In this document: one piece after another, positions 46,446-56,200 of the stretch
Numbering within the stretch: the stretch's first letter is position 1
Layout of the letters: the number at the start of each line of letters is the position of its first letter
Assembly (NCBI GenBank): GCA_025766275.1
Contig: JAFKAC010000017.1
Location: 62,001-126,000, forward strand
From: Lactarius indigo
Taxonomy: Eukaryota > Basidiomycota > Agaricomycetes > Russulales > Russulaceae
Direction of reading: 5' to 3'
DNA length: 64,000 nucleotides
Made by a program: the position numbers and the translations under genes
The notes under the pieces: generated by a model
Seen by the model: only the letters and a program-made list of their open reading frames with translations
Databases searched by the model: none
What the model was told of the DNA's origin: nothing

Positions 46446-47495
46446 ATGGCAACTCGGCTTTTATCCCGCTTGCACAGGAGATCCACCCTTCGTAAAACCA
46501 CCATCAACAGCGCGATGACGTCCACATCTTCGACAAACTCAAATCGACAACGGTGGCCTCCCCCGCAACGAAACACTCCCGCGTCCGGAGAGCCCAGCAA
46601 CGCCACCCACCATGCTCGATCTTCACGGCACCCCCAAACCCAAGGGCAACAACGCTCGACACCTCGCCCAACTCACTTCCTTGCGCTCCCCATCGGCCAT
46701 CATGCCAACCTCCGCAACACCGTACAGACCCTCACGGCCTCCTGGCTCGCGCACGACCCGCCGATCGAAGGGCTTGACCCCTCCATCGTCGTCCAGCCGC
46801 GCCGCCTGCACCTCACGCTAGGCGTCATGGCTCTCGCGCCATCCCCGTCTAGCCGTGCCAGGGTGGACCCTGCAGTCGAGCAGGAAAAGGAGAAGGAGCG
46901 CGGCCTCGCAGCCGCAACGCGGCTCCTCGCGGACCTCGCTCCCCGCATCCGCGCCGTCCTCGCGCGTGCACCACTGCGCGTGCCGCTGGGCAGGCTCACG
47001 GTCATGCAGCCCGACGCGACACGCGCACATGTGCTTTATGCAGAGCCTGATACTTCCTCACCGGATGGCCGCCGCCTCCGCGCGGTTTGCGGTACGCACT
47101 TGCTTCCTCCGTGGGTTGGATTGTCGTGACTGATATTGCCCTCAGAGCTCGTCCGCGATGCATTTATGGAGGCGGGCTTTCTCGCTGCCGATCGCCGCCC
47201 ACTCAAGGTACGCTACGATGCACTCTCCATACCAGACGTGCACTCATGCCAGTGGTGTCGTTAGCTACACTGTACGCTCCTCAACACCAACTACCGCCGC
47301 CCGGTACCCGGCCAGCGGCGCGCTGCTGGGCGTGTTCCCTTCAACTTCACGACGTTCCCGTCCGCAGCGCGTGACAACTCTGACCTTGGCATGTGGGCGG
47401 TAGACGAGCTGCAGATATGTGAGATGGGGAGCTGGGCGCCGGATGGGGCTTATGTGCGGGTCGCTGGATGCGACCTTCGACCTGAGAATAGTTGA
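46446..47495 (+). CDS. AKAP7/ASCC1-like 2'-5' RNA ligase-fold (2H phosphoesterase) protein
   Basis: Exons 46446-47091, 47146-47207 and 47265-47495 give 312 residues. The AKAP7 2'-5' RNA-ligase-like domain starts at THFLALPIGHHANLRNTV. The two 2H motifs are HLTLG (after VVQPRR) and HCTLLNT (exon 3). The family end block WAVDELQICEMGSWAPDG is followed by YVRVAGC. Members of this fold act as 2',5'- or cyclic-phosphate RNA esterases or as RNA-binding parts of larger complexes; which one applies here is unknown. The N-terminus is a basic, low-complexity tail of about 85 residues. A copy of the 3' end lies at 48921-48976. Confidence 0.88.
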
Positions 47496-47689
47496 CACAG
47501 CACGTTGAATTTGATCTCGGAGTAAACTGATACAGTAGGGTCGGTTTACGTGCTAAACTGCCCCACGAGTTTGTAGGCCCAATGCGCGATTGTAAATTGG
47601 CCCGATAGTGGTGTGCAACCCCCAAATTCACATGATCCAAAAAAAAACTCAAAACCCAAAACAACCGTTTGACACGTGTAGATGCGTAT

Positions 47690-48420
47690 GTAAGCATTTT
47701 CCTTGCATTCGTATTACAGTACGGTGACTATGGTGGAAGATCCAGGTTGATCCACGAGCAGTCACACCCGTCCTCAGGTCGTGCTTCCAAGTTCCCATTG
47801 TATGTCTACCTCCCAACAGGACAGCTCCGCGATTCATCCACCATGCCAGTGCACGCAAGACGAGCATGGGTACGACCCCAAAGTTGGCAGGAAGGATAAC
47901 AGAGTGCATACGTTGCCCGGGCTGCTAAGGCAGAGGGAAAATACACGTCGACGAGGGGCCAAAGTTGGAGATTTCTCAGTACGAAGTACTTTAAAAAACA
48001 TATTACTGCCAGGGAGCGCCTTCACATTACAATCCCCCCCACCCCTTAGTGTAGCTTGTTCATGCTGCGTCCGGTCTGGGCCCACAGTCTTCAGCCGGGA
48101 TATAAATGGATCCAAAAAAAAAAAGCCTATATACCGACAGGTGAAGATGCTACTATCCAGAATTGCCGTTGTGCATTGTGTTCTGATATACGGCGCACTC
48201 AACTTGACAATACATGGGCAAAGTTTACCCTCTGCAAACCGCCGTGCGTGCTAATACCCTCCTCCCTTGCATGCCCATCATCAACGTCCTGACATAGCGA
48301 ATCCAAGATAACTTCGACTGTGCACCTATCTACGAGAGAGCGCTGGCAGGCCCCGGGCTCACTTTATCACAGTCAGCTCTATATGAGACTATAGTTTTGA
48401 ATGTCGAGCTAATGCCTCAT
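47690..48420 (+). pseudogene. broken unknown-family copies (S2)
   Basis: Two pieces related to exon 2 of S1/S3 are seen: 47796-47875 (MSTSQQDSSAIHPPCQCTQD) and 48144-48235 (DATIQNCRCALCSDIRR). In the second, exon 2 sense runs straight into exon 3 sense (DNTWAKFTLCKPP). The last-exon start follows at 48299 (RIQDNFDCAPIYERA) and then loses resemblance. There is no continuous frame. Confidence 0.55.
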
Positions 48421-48920
48421 AATCAGGAGCTGGACAGATCCTAGAACAAACCATGCTTGTCCGGCCGATTGGTTAATTCCAGGAACGAAAACCTGTCCAT
48501 AAAGTATTGATTGGCAAGAAGCACGCCAGCATAAAATTACGTACTACTAGTAAAGGCAACAAAGGCAACAATGAGAGAAATGGTCGCAAGGTCTGTTGCA
48601 TCCCCGTTGCATCCCCGTCACAGCGTGGGCTAAATGTAGTGTCCCGTGGGACCCCTTATCAATCCCTACAGGTTAGGGGCACCACCTCGTGTTTGCCTCG
48701 AGGCTCAATATCGGGTCGGGTGTATGATTTAGAGCAAGCCTGGAGGAACGAGGCATGGAATAGGCGCATGTTTCACCCTCCGCGTAGGTCGCTGGGAACC
48801 CGGAAATGATATACAGTATGCCAATCCCGGGTTGGAGAAATGGAAGGAAATCGGCAAGAGCCGACATATAGTAATGATCTATCCATGGCGATCTATCTAC
48901 CTTACCTTTGACATTTAGCG
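48421..48920. other. intergenic, no gene recognised
   Basis: About 0.5 kb. It may contain the first exon of the S3 copy, which I could not define. Confidence 0.4.
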
Positions 48921-48976
48921 CTGGACGGGGCTTATATGCAGGTGTTGGATGCGACCTCCAACCAGAGCATAGCTCA
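48921..48976 (+). repeat. copy of the 3' end of the 2H-phosphoesterase gene
   Basis: Clearly similar to 47431-47490 (GGGGCTTAT, TGGATGCGACCT and the closing ATAG are shared). It shows that the S2 and S3 copies arose by duplication of a block that began inside the last exon of that gene. Confidence 0.65.
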
Positions 48977-48977
48977 G

Positions 48978-49602
48978 ATACCACCCACTCCAGAACCTCC
49001 GGGTCCCGCTTTCCAGCCAAATATGTCTGCCTACCAACAGGGTTATGATACAACCATTCAGAATTGCTCCTGTGCATGGTGTTCTGAGGTGCAGCGCGCT
49101 CAGGCCGCACCACCAACTCAGTACCCCATTGGACACCAGGACCCAAGGCACTTCGTAAGCAGCCTTCGTGACGACGATAGCGTCCCATAGCTGATCGCGT
49201 CCTCTTTCGAAAGGGCGCTGTCACTCCACATGCCAGTGTGAATCAGGACCAAGGTGTCGGCGGCCGTGTTGCCAGTGAAACTGCCTTGATTGCACCTGAC
49301 CGTGCATGGGCACAGTTCGTCCCTCCGCAAACTGAGGTGCGCCCTAATATTTTCCCCGCACACGCATGACTGAGGTCTTGACATAGAGGATCCAAGATAC
49401 CTTCGGCTATGCACCTATCCATGAAAGAGCGGGCCCTTCCAACACGGCGTTTCCCCGGGCTCCGACACTCGATGCGTCAATCGCAGAGAATCGCAGGCGA
49501 CTTGCGAGCCATTACCTTAACAACCTGGATACATATGTGAGCATGATCCGCCTAGAGCCAGGCGCATCTGGTCAATTCAAGTCATCATCACGCTTGAAAT
49601 AG
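48978..49602 (+). pseudogene. unknown-family copy S3, frameshifted near its end
   Basis: Exons matching 2, 3 and 4 of S1 can be read: 48978-49154, 49214-49336 and 49387-49602. Exon 2 has IPPTPEPPGPAF and the cluster NCSCAWCSEVQR. Exon 4 has RRLASHYLNNLDTYVSMIRL and EPGASGQF. Directly after that block one base is missing compared with S1. The frame shifts and stops at TAG 49600-49602, removing the last conserved strand. No first exon with an ATG was found. This is the most recent-looking of the broken copies. Confidence 0.6.
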
Positions 49603-50394
49603 CCAACGTCCTCTGAGACCCAGTTGAACGGAGATCATGAGCACAATACCCATGGGTACTAGGTGTGATTATAATTTGATGTTTGGTTTACTCGCTCTGT
49701 CGCTCGCGTTGATTGCCACGAGATACCATCGTGTATGTTGCTTCTTGGCTTGTGCCTCGCTTTGTCATGGTCCCGTATGAAGAATAGAATTTTGAGTTTC
49801 GAGTTCCAAGCTAGTGACTTAGAGTGGGAACTAACGTATGCCAGCACAAACTGAGCTTGTCAGCCCAACAGCAGGATTAAAAACCTAGCCAAGCAGTGCA
49901 CATTTATGGGTGTGGAAGGGAGAAGATATCACACAATAGCAGTAACAGAGGGAAGTCGCAAAGCAGAGAGATTCAGGAGACATTCGCGCAAGTATTCAGG
50001 GTGAAGAAATCGCTTCAGGGCGTGAGTATGAAATGATAGGTGATAAGAAGTCCAGCCCAATCTGCGGTATTTCGGGCTTTCACCTGCTTTACGGAAAGAT
50101 CAACATCAGCGGGGGAACTGGCGAGTGCTGGCGAGCGTCAGCTATAACGGGGGAGGGTTCGGGCCGAGGTGCCCAAGCAAGGGGGTGAGGTTAGGGTTAC
50201 CATCTCGCTCGTGGTTCTTGTCGTGGTTCGTCCAAAACAAAGAGAGGTTGGGGTGCGGTATTGAATATATTTCTGTGAGATTGTATTTCTAGTCTGCTCG
50301 TATTTTCACGTTCCATGCGGGCATTGTGCAAACCTGTGCGATTCCTTCGCACTCAGTCTCGATTCGCTGTTTCATACTTACGTGGATGCCCAGT
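49603..50394. other. intergenic, left flank of the retrotransposon
   Basis: About 0.8 kb without a recognised gene. It ends in the left target-site copy CCGCT (50395-50399). Confidence 0.5.
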
Positions 50395-50399
50395 CCGCT

Positions 50400-50690
50400 T
50401 GGAAGCCCGCTGAGTAGGGCGGATGACACTTAAGCTCAAACAGGGGCAGAACAGGAACCAAGCGTGGTTATTCAGACACAGGAAAGATCTCGTGATACGC
50501 GTATAAGAGAAAAGTAAAAGGGAGGAGAAGAAAGGGAAGATAAAAGATAATCTCTAGGGCGGCTTTAGCAGGGGTTTATATACGGCCATGGTTGTATTCC
50601 AGAGTCGTTGTCAGTTGTTTGTCGGCGTGAGCAGGTGATTGTCGACGTGAGCGGGTGATTGTCGGTACATGAGTAAGCGGTAGGCTTGCA
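50400..50690 (-). repeat. 3' LTR of element A
   Basis: 291 bp, TG...CA. It contains TATATAAA on the minus strand (about 50574-50581) and three imperfect 20-bp repeats around 50617-50680. Confidence 0.9.
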
Positions 50691-50699
50691 CCCCTCCCC
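50691..50699 (-). promoter_or_regulatory. polypurine tract of element A
   Basis: GGGGAGGGG on the minus strand, directly before the 3' LTR. This is the usual place for the plus-strand DNA primer. Confidence 0.75.
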
Positions 50700-50755
50700 G
50701 GTATGGTTAAAGAAAAGTTTAGAAAGAAAAAAGGTGAAGGAAGGGTGTAAGGTAA

Positions 50756-52534
50756 TCATGCACGCAAAGGGGGGATCGTAATGGTGAGTTTTGGGGTGGT
50801 GTTGTTTGACGTTTCATTGGTCTGGTGGTCTTTCTTCCGGGCTTGCCAGACGTCCAACGCCTCGCAGTCTTCAAGTTCTCTGGACGGCAACCATTTATCT
50901 CCTTCGGGACCTTCGCCACGCCAGCGGATGAGGTATTGTGTTCCTTTCCCACGGCGCCGTTCGTCAACGATTTTGTCCACCCAAAATTCTGGTTCACCAT
51001 CTAGTATCACTGGTTCTGGTGGGTTGAGCGCACGTTGGGGGAAAAGTTTGTCGTCGTTTTCGTTGAATGGTAGAATCTCCGACGTGTGGAAGACAGGAAA
51101 AGTGTGTGGGTTCTCAGGCATGTCTAGCGTGACTGTGGAGTGCGCCTCATCAGTGGAGAGTACGCGGTACGGGCCATCGAAGCGAGGCATGAACTTAGCT
51201 GCTCTCGGCCCTTCGCCCTTTTTGTATTCTCGGCGCCTGTGTGCTGTTGACAGTATGACCCGGTCTCCCGTATGAAAAGGAAAAATGAGTCGCCGATTCT
51301 TGTTGGCTTGGTGGGCTTGTGTGACTTTCGCAGCTAGGAGGTTGTCTTGGGCTTCGAGTTCAAGGCCTTGCATTCTTTCCACGATGTCACGCGCCTTCGC
51401 GTCGTCTCCCGTGTCGTCCGGTTGTGGGAGTATTGGTGGCAACAACCGTGGCGATTTTCCAAACCGGAGTTGGAATGCCGTGTATCCCGTAGACGCGTTT
51501 ACCGTGTTCATAATGTCGAACCGTATCTTTGGTAGTAGTTGTGCCCATCCCCGTTGATCACGTTCAACCGCCAATCGTATGCACTGGATGACAGTTTTGT
51601 TGGTTCGTTCACTAGCTCCGTCTGTTTGCGGGTGATACGCCGTGGACATCTTTAGCTGTATTCCGGTTAGTTTGTGTAGTGCCCGCCAGAAGCGTGATAG
51701 GAACAGTTTATCTCGGTCAGAGACAATATCCAGTGGCAGGCCGTTCTCACAGTACCAGTGCGTGAAGAATAGCTCTGCTAGTTTCTCGGCTGTTAGCATT
51801 GTTGATGTCGGGATGATTCGTATGTCGGAACCCAGCCGGTCTGTAAACGTTACTATGCAATCATAAGCTTTGTCGGGGGGGAGCGGGCCAATGAAGTCGA
51901 TGGCGACTGAGTCGCATCGTCGGTCTGGGATGGGTAGGGGGTGGAGAGGCCCAATAGGTTTTGCTGTGATTGATTTGTTGCGTTGGCAATCTGCGCAGGC
52001 GGGTATGTATGCTTGTTCTAGTTCCTTGCGCATCCGTGGCCAGTAGTAAGAAGTACGCAGCGCGTCATATGTTTTTGTGGCACCAAAGTGTCCGAGCTTA
52101 TCGTGGGCGAGGCGGAAGAGAGTCTCGCGTACGTTTCCACTGGGGGGAATTACAAGTCGGTTATCAATGAACCAGAAACCGTCTTTATGTTGCACGTTGC
52201 TCATGCCTGCGGCGGCGCTAGCGAGTTTTTCTATAAAAGGGTCTGTGGCGTAGCCTTTCCGTATTTCATCTAAGATGGCATCTTCAAGTTCGAAGTGGGA
52301 ACGAATCGTCTTATGGTGTGTCTTTGAAAGTATAGCTGCAATTGTGGTTGTGGTGGGGTCCGGTAAACGTGACAGGGCATCAGCGACGCTATTTTGGTCC
52401 CCTGGTAGGTAGTGTATTGTGGCGTCAAATTGGGAGAGGAATTCCATCCAACGGGCTTGTCGCCTTGAGAGGTCACGTTGTGTGCCAAAGTGTTCGAGTG
52501 TTTTGTGGTCTGTCCAGACTTCAAAAGTGAAACC
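50756..52534 (-). CDS. element A pol, 3' part (RNase H end, integrase, chromodomain)
   Basis: Continuation of the frame that starts at 63466, resuming at the nested-insertion border. It holds the second half of RNase H (EVWTDHKTLEHF, then DQNSVADALSRL). The integrase zinc-binding HHCC (LGHFGATKTYD to CADCQRN) follows. The DDE core is seen in AIDFIGPLP, VSDRDKLFL and HPQTDGASERTN. A C-terminal chromodomain has FWVDKIVDERRRGKGTQYLI, then RWRGEGPEGDKW. The domains are intact. It cannot be made as one protein with the 5' part while element B is present. Confidence 0.9.
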   Translation of the reverse strand, partial: GFTFEVWTDHKTLEHFGTQRDLSRRQARWMEFLSQFDATIHYLPGDQNSVADALSRLPDPTTTTIAAILSKTHHKTIRSHFELEDAILDEIRKGYATDPFIEKLASAAAGMSNVQHKDGFWFIDNRLVIPPSGNVRETLFRLAHDKLGHFGATKTYDALRTSYYWPRMRKELEQAYIPACADCQRNKSITAKPIGPLHPLPIPDRRCDSVAIDFIGPLPPDKAYDCIVTFTDRLGSDIRIIPTSTMLTAEKLAELFFTHWYCENGLPLDIVSDRDKLFLSRFWRALHKLTGIQLKMSTAYHPQTDGASERTNKTVIQCIRLAVERDQRGWAQLLPKIRFDIMNTVNASTGYTAFQLRFGKSPRLLPPILPQPDDTGDDAKARDIVERMQGLELEAQDNLLAAKVTQAHQANKNRRLIFPFHTGDRVILSTAHRRREYKKGEGPRAAKFMPRFDGPYRVLSTDEAHSTVTLDMPENPHTFPVFHTSEILPFNENDDKLFPQRALNPPEPVILDGEPEFWVDKIVDERRRGKGTQYLIRWRGEGPEGDKWLPSRELEDCEALDVWQARKKDHQTNETSNNTTPKLTITIPPLRA

Positions 52535-52539
52535 GAGAA
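52535..52539 (+). repeat. left target-site duplication of element B
   Basis: GAGAA, repeated at 60416-60420. Confidence 0.95.
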
Positions 52540-53069
52540 TGTAACGTCGCCACGACGTTTAGCTCGACTTGAGCTCGATTGGCGGTAACAACTTAGCTTT
52601 AATGACGTCTCAGTCCTTGAAGACACGAAGGTCCAAGGCTTTGCCTTGAGTGAATACACGAAGGTACACCGGCAAGTCAGAGGTCTCTGAGTTACGATAG
52701 GAATGGGCGAAGAGGTTTGGGGCAGAAGAGAGATGAGAGAGAAAGAAGACAAGTGACGATTCAAGAAGACCAAGATGGCGTTTCTTGGTCTTCACGAGAC
52801 AGTTTAAATACAAGTCGAGCAGGCTTAGAAGCGCTGCTATGAGTCACAGTAGGTAGCGTCCAACGTATCGCAGAAACAACTCGAACCCTAATACTACTAG
52901 TACCAGTACTAGTGGCGTCAGTCCTCAGTCAGCTATCGAGCCCTTATCGCCTATCGCACTATCGTATCACCGTAGGTAAGTCCGTCACTAATATACCTTA
53001 CCGCCGTAGTGACAACCGGTACAGTAAGGGTATCCACACAACCGAGTCCGTACGAGTCGAAACGTGACA
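52540..53069 (-). repeat. 3' LTR of element B
   Basis: 530 bp; the minus-strand orientation begins TGTCACGTTTCG and ends CGACGTTACA. Identical by eye to 59886-60415. Confidence 0.95.
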
Positions 53070-53083
53070 TCACCCCCTTTTTA
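53070..53083 (-). promoter_or_regulatory. polypurine tract of element B
   Basis: On the minus strand AAAAAGGGGGTGA lies immediately before the 3' LTR. Confidence 0.8.
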
Positions 53084-53246
53084 GCGTGAGACTCCCGACT
53101 CACCGAAAGTCCCTAGCCGGCCATTCCCTTTGTTCGTCGGCAATGCGCTCGAGTGCGGTCGCGCGCTCCAACCTGTAGATGGAGTCCTGGCGGTCGCTCT
53201 GCGCGCACGCGATCATGTCTCGCAGCTGCGCCACCCTCGCCCGAAG

Positions 53247-56200
53247 TCATTCCAGCTCGAAGCTGGCCGCGCGGTAACGCGTGACTTCCGCTGTGAGCGT
53301 CTCATCATTGATGCGGTTGAGGGCGCGGTCCGTGAACTTGTCCGCGGCGAAAATGACGAGGTCTTCATGGGGGTACGTGGGGCGTAGCGCGGCACTGACG
53401 TGTGGCTCGGCGTAGAGGGGCTTACCGTACAAATGGGGGGAACCAGGTATCACCCCGAGTATAAGGGGGTCCGCCCCTCCGATGATCTGGACGTGGGATG
53501 CGTCCCTCTCTACTTCGTCGGGCCCGGTGATGGGGTATGGAATGTGATGGGGTCGTCGATTTGCCCGGAACCCCTCAGGCGCAATAACGTGCGCGGGGTC
53601 GTCAGCGGCGGTGAAGGGACGGTGGTCTGCGGCGCCCGGTACACGCACACGTCCTCGATACATGGGGGACCCGTCGGAGTTGACGAGCCAGGGTGTGATG
53701 CGGGGATTAGTAGGGTCGCTTTTCGTTCGAAGGAAGGGGTGGCGCGCCGGGTAGTAATCGTCGTCGTCATGGCCAGCCTCAGCAGCCTCCATCGCTGCCG
53801 CCGCTCTCGCATCTCTCTCAGTCGGGCCGCGGCTGAGTCTAACTGTTCCTTCTGCCACTCCGCCGCTACCCTCCTCCAACCGTCCAATTCGTACTCCAGG
53901 AGAGCTTGAACGCTTGTCGTTGCTCGGGAAAACTCCGCGAACGCCGACGAGGTCGTCGCTTGGGGGGATGGCCGCGATGGGCTCGCGCACCCCATGTTCG
54001 TCGCGGAAGACATGGGCGACGGCGGACTCGTCGTCGGGCTGTTGCGTGGGGTCGGGGAATCGGGCAAGGACATTTGCCCATTCTTGTGCGGTGATACGGC
54101 CCTCTGGCTGGCCGACAGGTGTGTACGGGGTGATTTGGGTGTTGGGAATCTCAGTCTCGTCGTCTTCTGCGAGGAGGGCCCGAGCGTCTTCTGCAAGGGA
54201 GTCGAGGAGTATCGCTTGGGTGACATGTCGCAGTGGGGAAGTGGGCATGAGAGTGGAGATGATAGAACGAAGGAAAAGGGGATGGCTTTCCTGAGTGACG
54301 ACCGATCCCTTTTTAACTGTTACTCCGTGTGCTCGCGCCTCCTGAAAGAGGCGGAGTGCTTCCGGCGCGAAGACGTCATCTTTGTTGACCCACTGGTTCT
54401 CCGAGTCTGGGTACCCCTTCCACTTGACGAGATATTGAAGCCTTCTTCCTCTGCCGAAATGCCGAGAGTCCAGAATGGCCTCGACTTCGTACTCTTCTTC
54501 TCCATCGATCAATTCAGGCGGTGGTTGTGCGAAATTTTCCCCGTGAAGGGGGGTTTGCTTGTATGGCGTGAGGAGATCGATGTGAAACACTGGGTGGATA
54601 CTCCACTGCGTGGGAAGTTCCAATCGATAGTTATAAGGGGACATCACCTGTGTCACCCGAAACGGTCCGTGGCGTCGCGCCGCTAATTTCGCCGTGGGCT
54701 GATTGGTTCGAAGGTGCTTCCCTTCCAGCCACACGAGGTCCCCTATCTTGAAATTGGGCGTATCTTTGTTGCGCACCCACGCCTCCTGAGCTCGTTTTAT
54801 GAGGCGTTGGGCGTCCTCTCTGGCTTCTTTCAGCTGTGTCAGTCGTCTTGTGACCTGCGGAAGGGGAGATGGCTTATCGGTCCAATCCGCTTGCGGGTTA
54901 TATCCCATCAGAAGCTGAAACGGGGATTGTTTCGTGTGCTCATGTGGCCAGTTGTTATGAGCGAATTCGGCGATTGGCAGATAAGCAACCCAGTTGTCTT
55001 GTCGCTCATTTACCCAGAAGCGCAGGTACTGTTCCAACCACTGGTTGGTGCGCTCGGACTGTCCATCGGTCCGCGGGTGGTACGCCGTCGATATGTTTTG
55101 CTGGATGCCTAGGACTCGGCATACTTCTCTGGTGAATTTTGACGCGAATCGCGGATCCCTGTCACTAATGCACTTGCGCGGTAATCCGAAGCGTTTAAAC
55201 ACATGAGCAACGTACAGGGCTGCGGTTTCCTCGGCTGTTATCTCTTCTCGACAGGGGATGAAGATGGAGGCCTTGCTACAGTCGTGGTCCGTGACTGTCA
55301 ATATGCTGTCGTACCCTTGTGACAGCGGTAGTTTGGTGATAAAGTCCATGGCTATGGTCTGGAAGGGTACAGCGTCCAGTACTGGCGTGATGGGATGCAG
55401 CGCAGCTCGTATGGGTCTCGTGTTCACTTTGTTTCGCTGGCACTCCGCGCAGCCTTGGACGTATTCGTACACGTCTTTTCGCAGTCGCGGCCACCAGTAA
55501 TGTCGCTCCAGGATTCGCTGTGTCCTTGCCACTCCGGGGTGGCCGTGTATCGGTAAGTCGTGGTGGTCGTGTATTAGCACTCGATACGTCGAGGCTGGTC
55601 CGGTGATTACGAACCTGCCGTCTTTATACCATTCCCCTTCTATCTTTTTGAGGTTATGGGGGTCTACCCACATTTTGATTACTTCGTCGTCTTGTTGGTG
55701 ACGCGGTTGGAGCAGGTTCGGGTTTGCGGTGAAGGTGCGTGCGACGTTGAGAGTTCTCACAAAGACCTCGGGAGGTAGGACAACCACTTCACTGTTGTCG
55801 TCTTCTCCCTGATTATAGTCGGGTCGTCTTGAGAGTGCGTCTGCTCGCCCGTTGTTCTTTCCTTTGATGTGGTGAATTTCGAAGTCGTACTCAGAGAGTT
55901 CGAGTACTTCCCTGGCAACTCGTCTGCTGATCTTCTGCGGCGACCTCCAATATTGTAGGTTGAGATGGTCTGAGTAAATTTTGATTTTATGTGGGGCTCC
56001 GGCGAGTAGCGGTCTCCAGTTTCGTAATGCCTTGACTATTGCGAGCAACTCCAAGTCGTAGATGTCGTAGTTGCGTTCTGCTTCCGAAAGTGTGGCGGAG
56101 TAATAGCCTATGGGATGTCGTTTTCCGTCAGACTTTCGTTGCAAGAGTACGGCTCCCACCGCGTATCCGGAAGCGTCAACTTCCAATTCAAACGGATCTT

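Noticed and set aside
53400..54686. Open frames on the plus strand across element B pol
   Set aside because: Antisense shadows of the pol gene.
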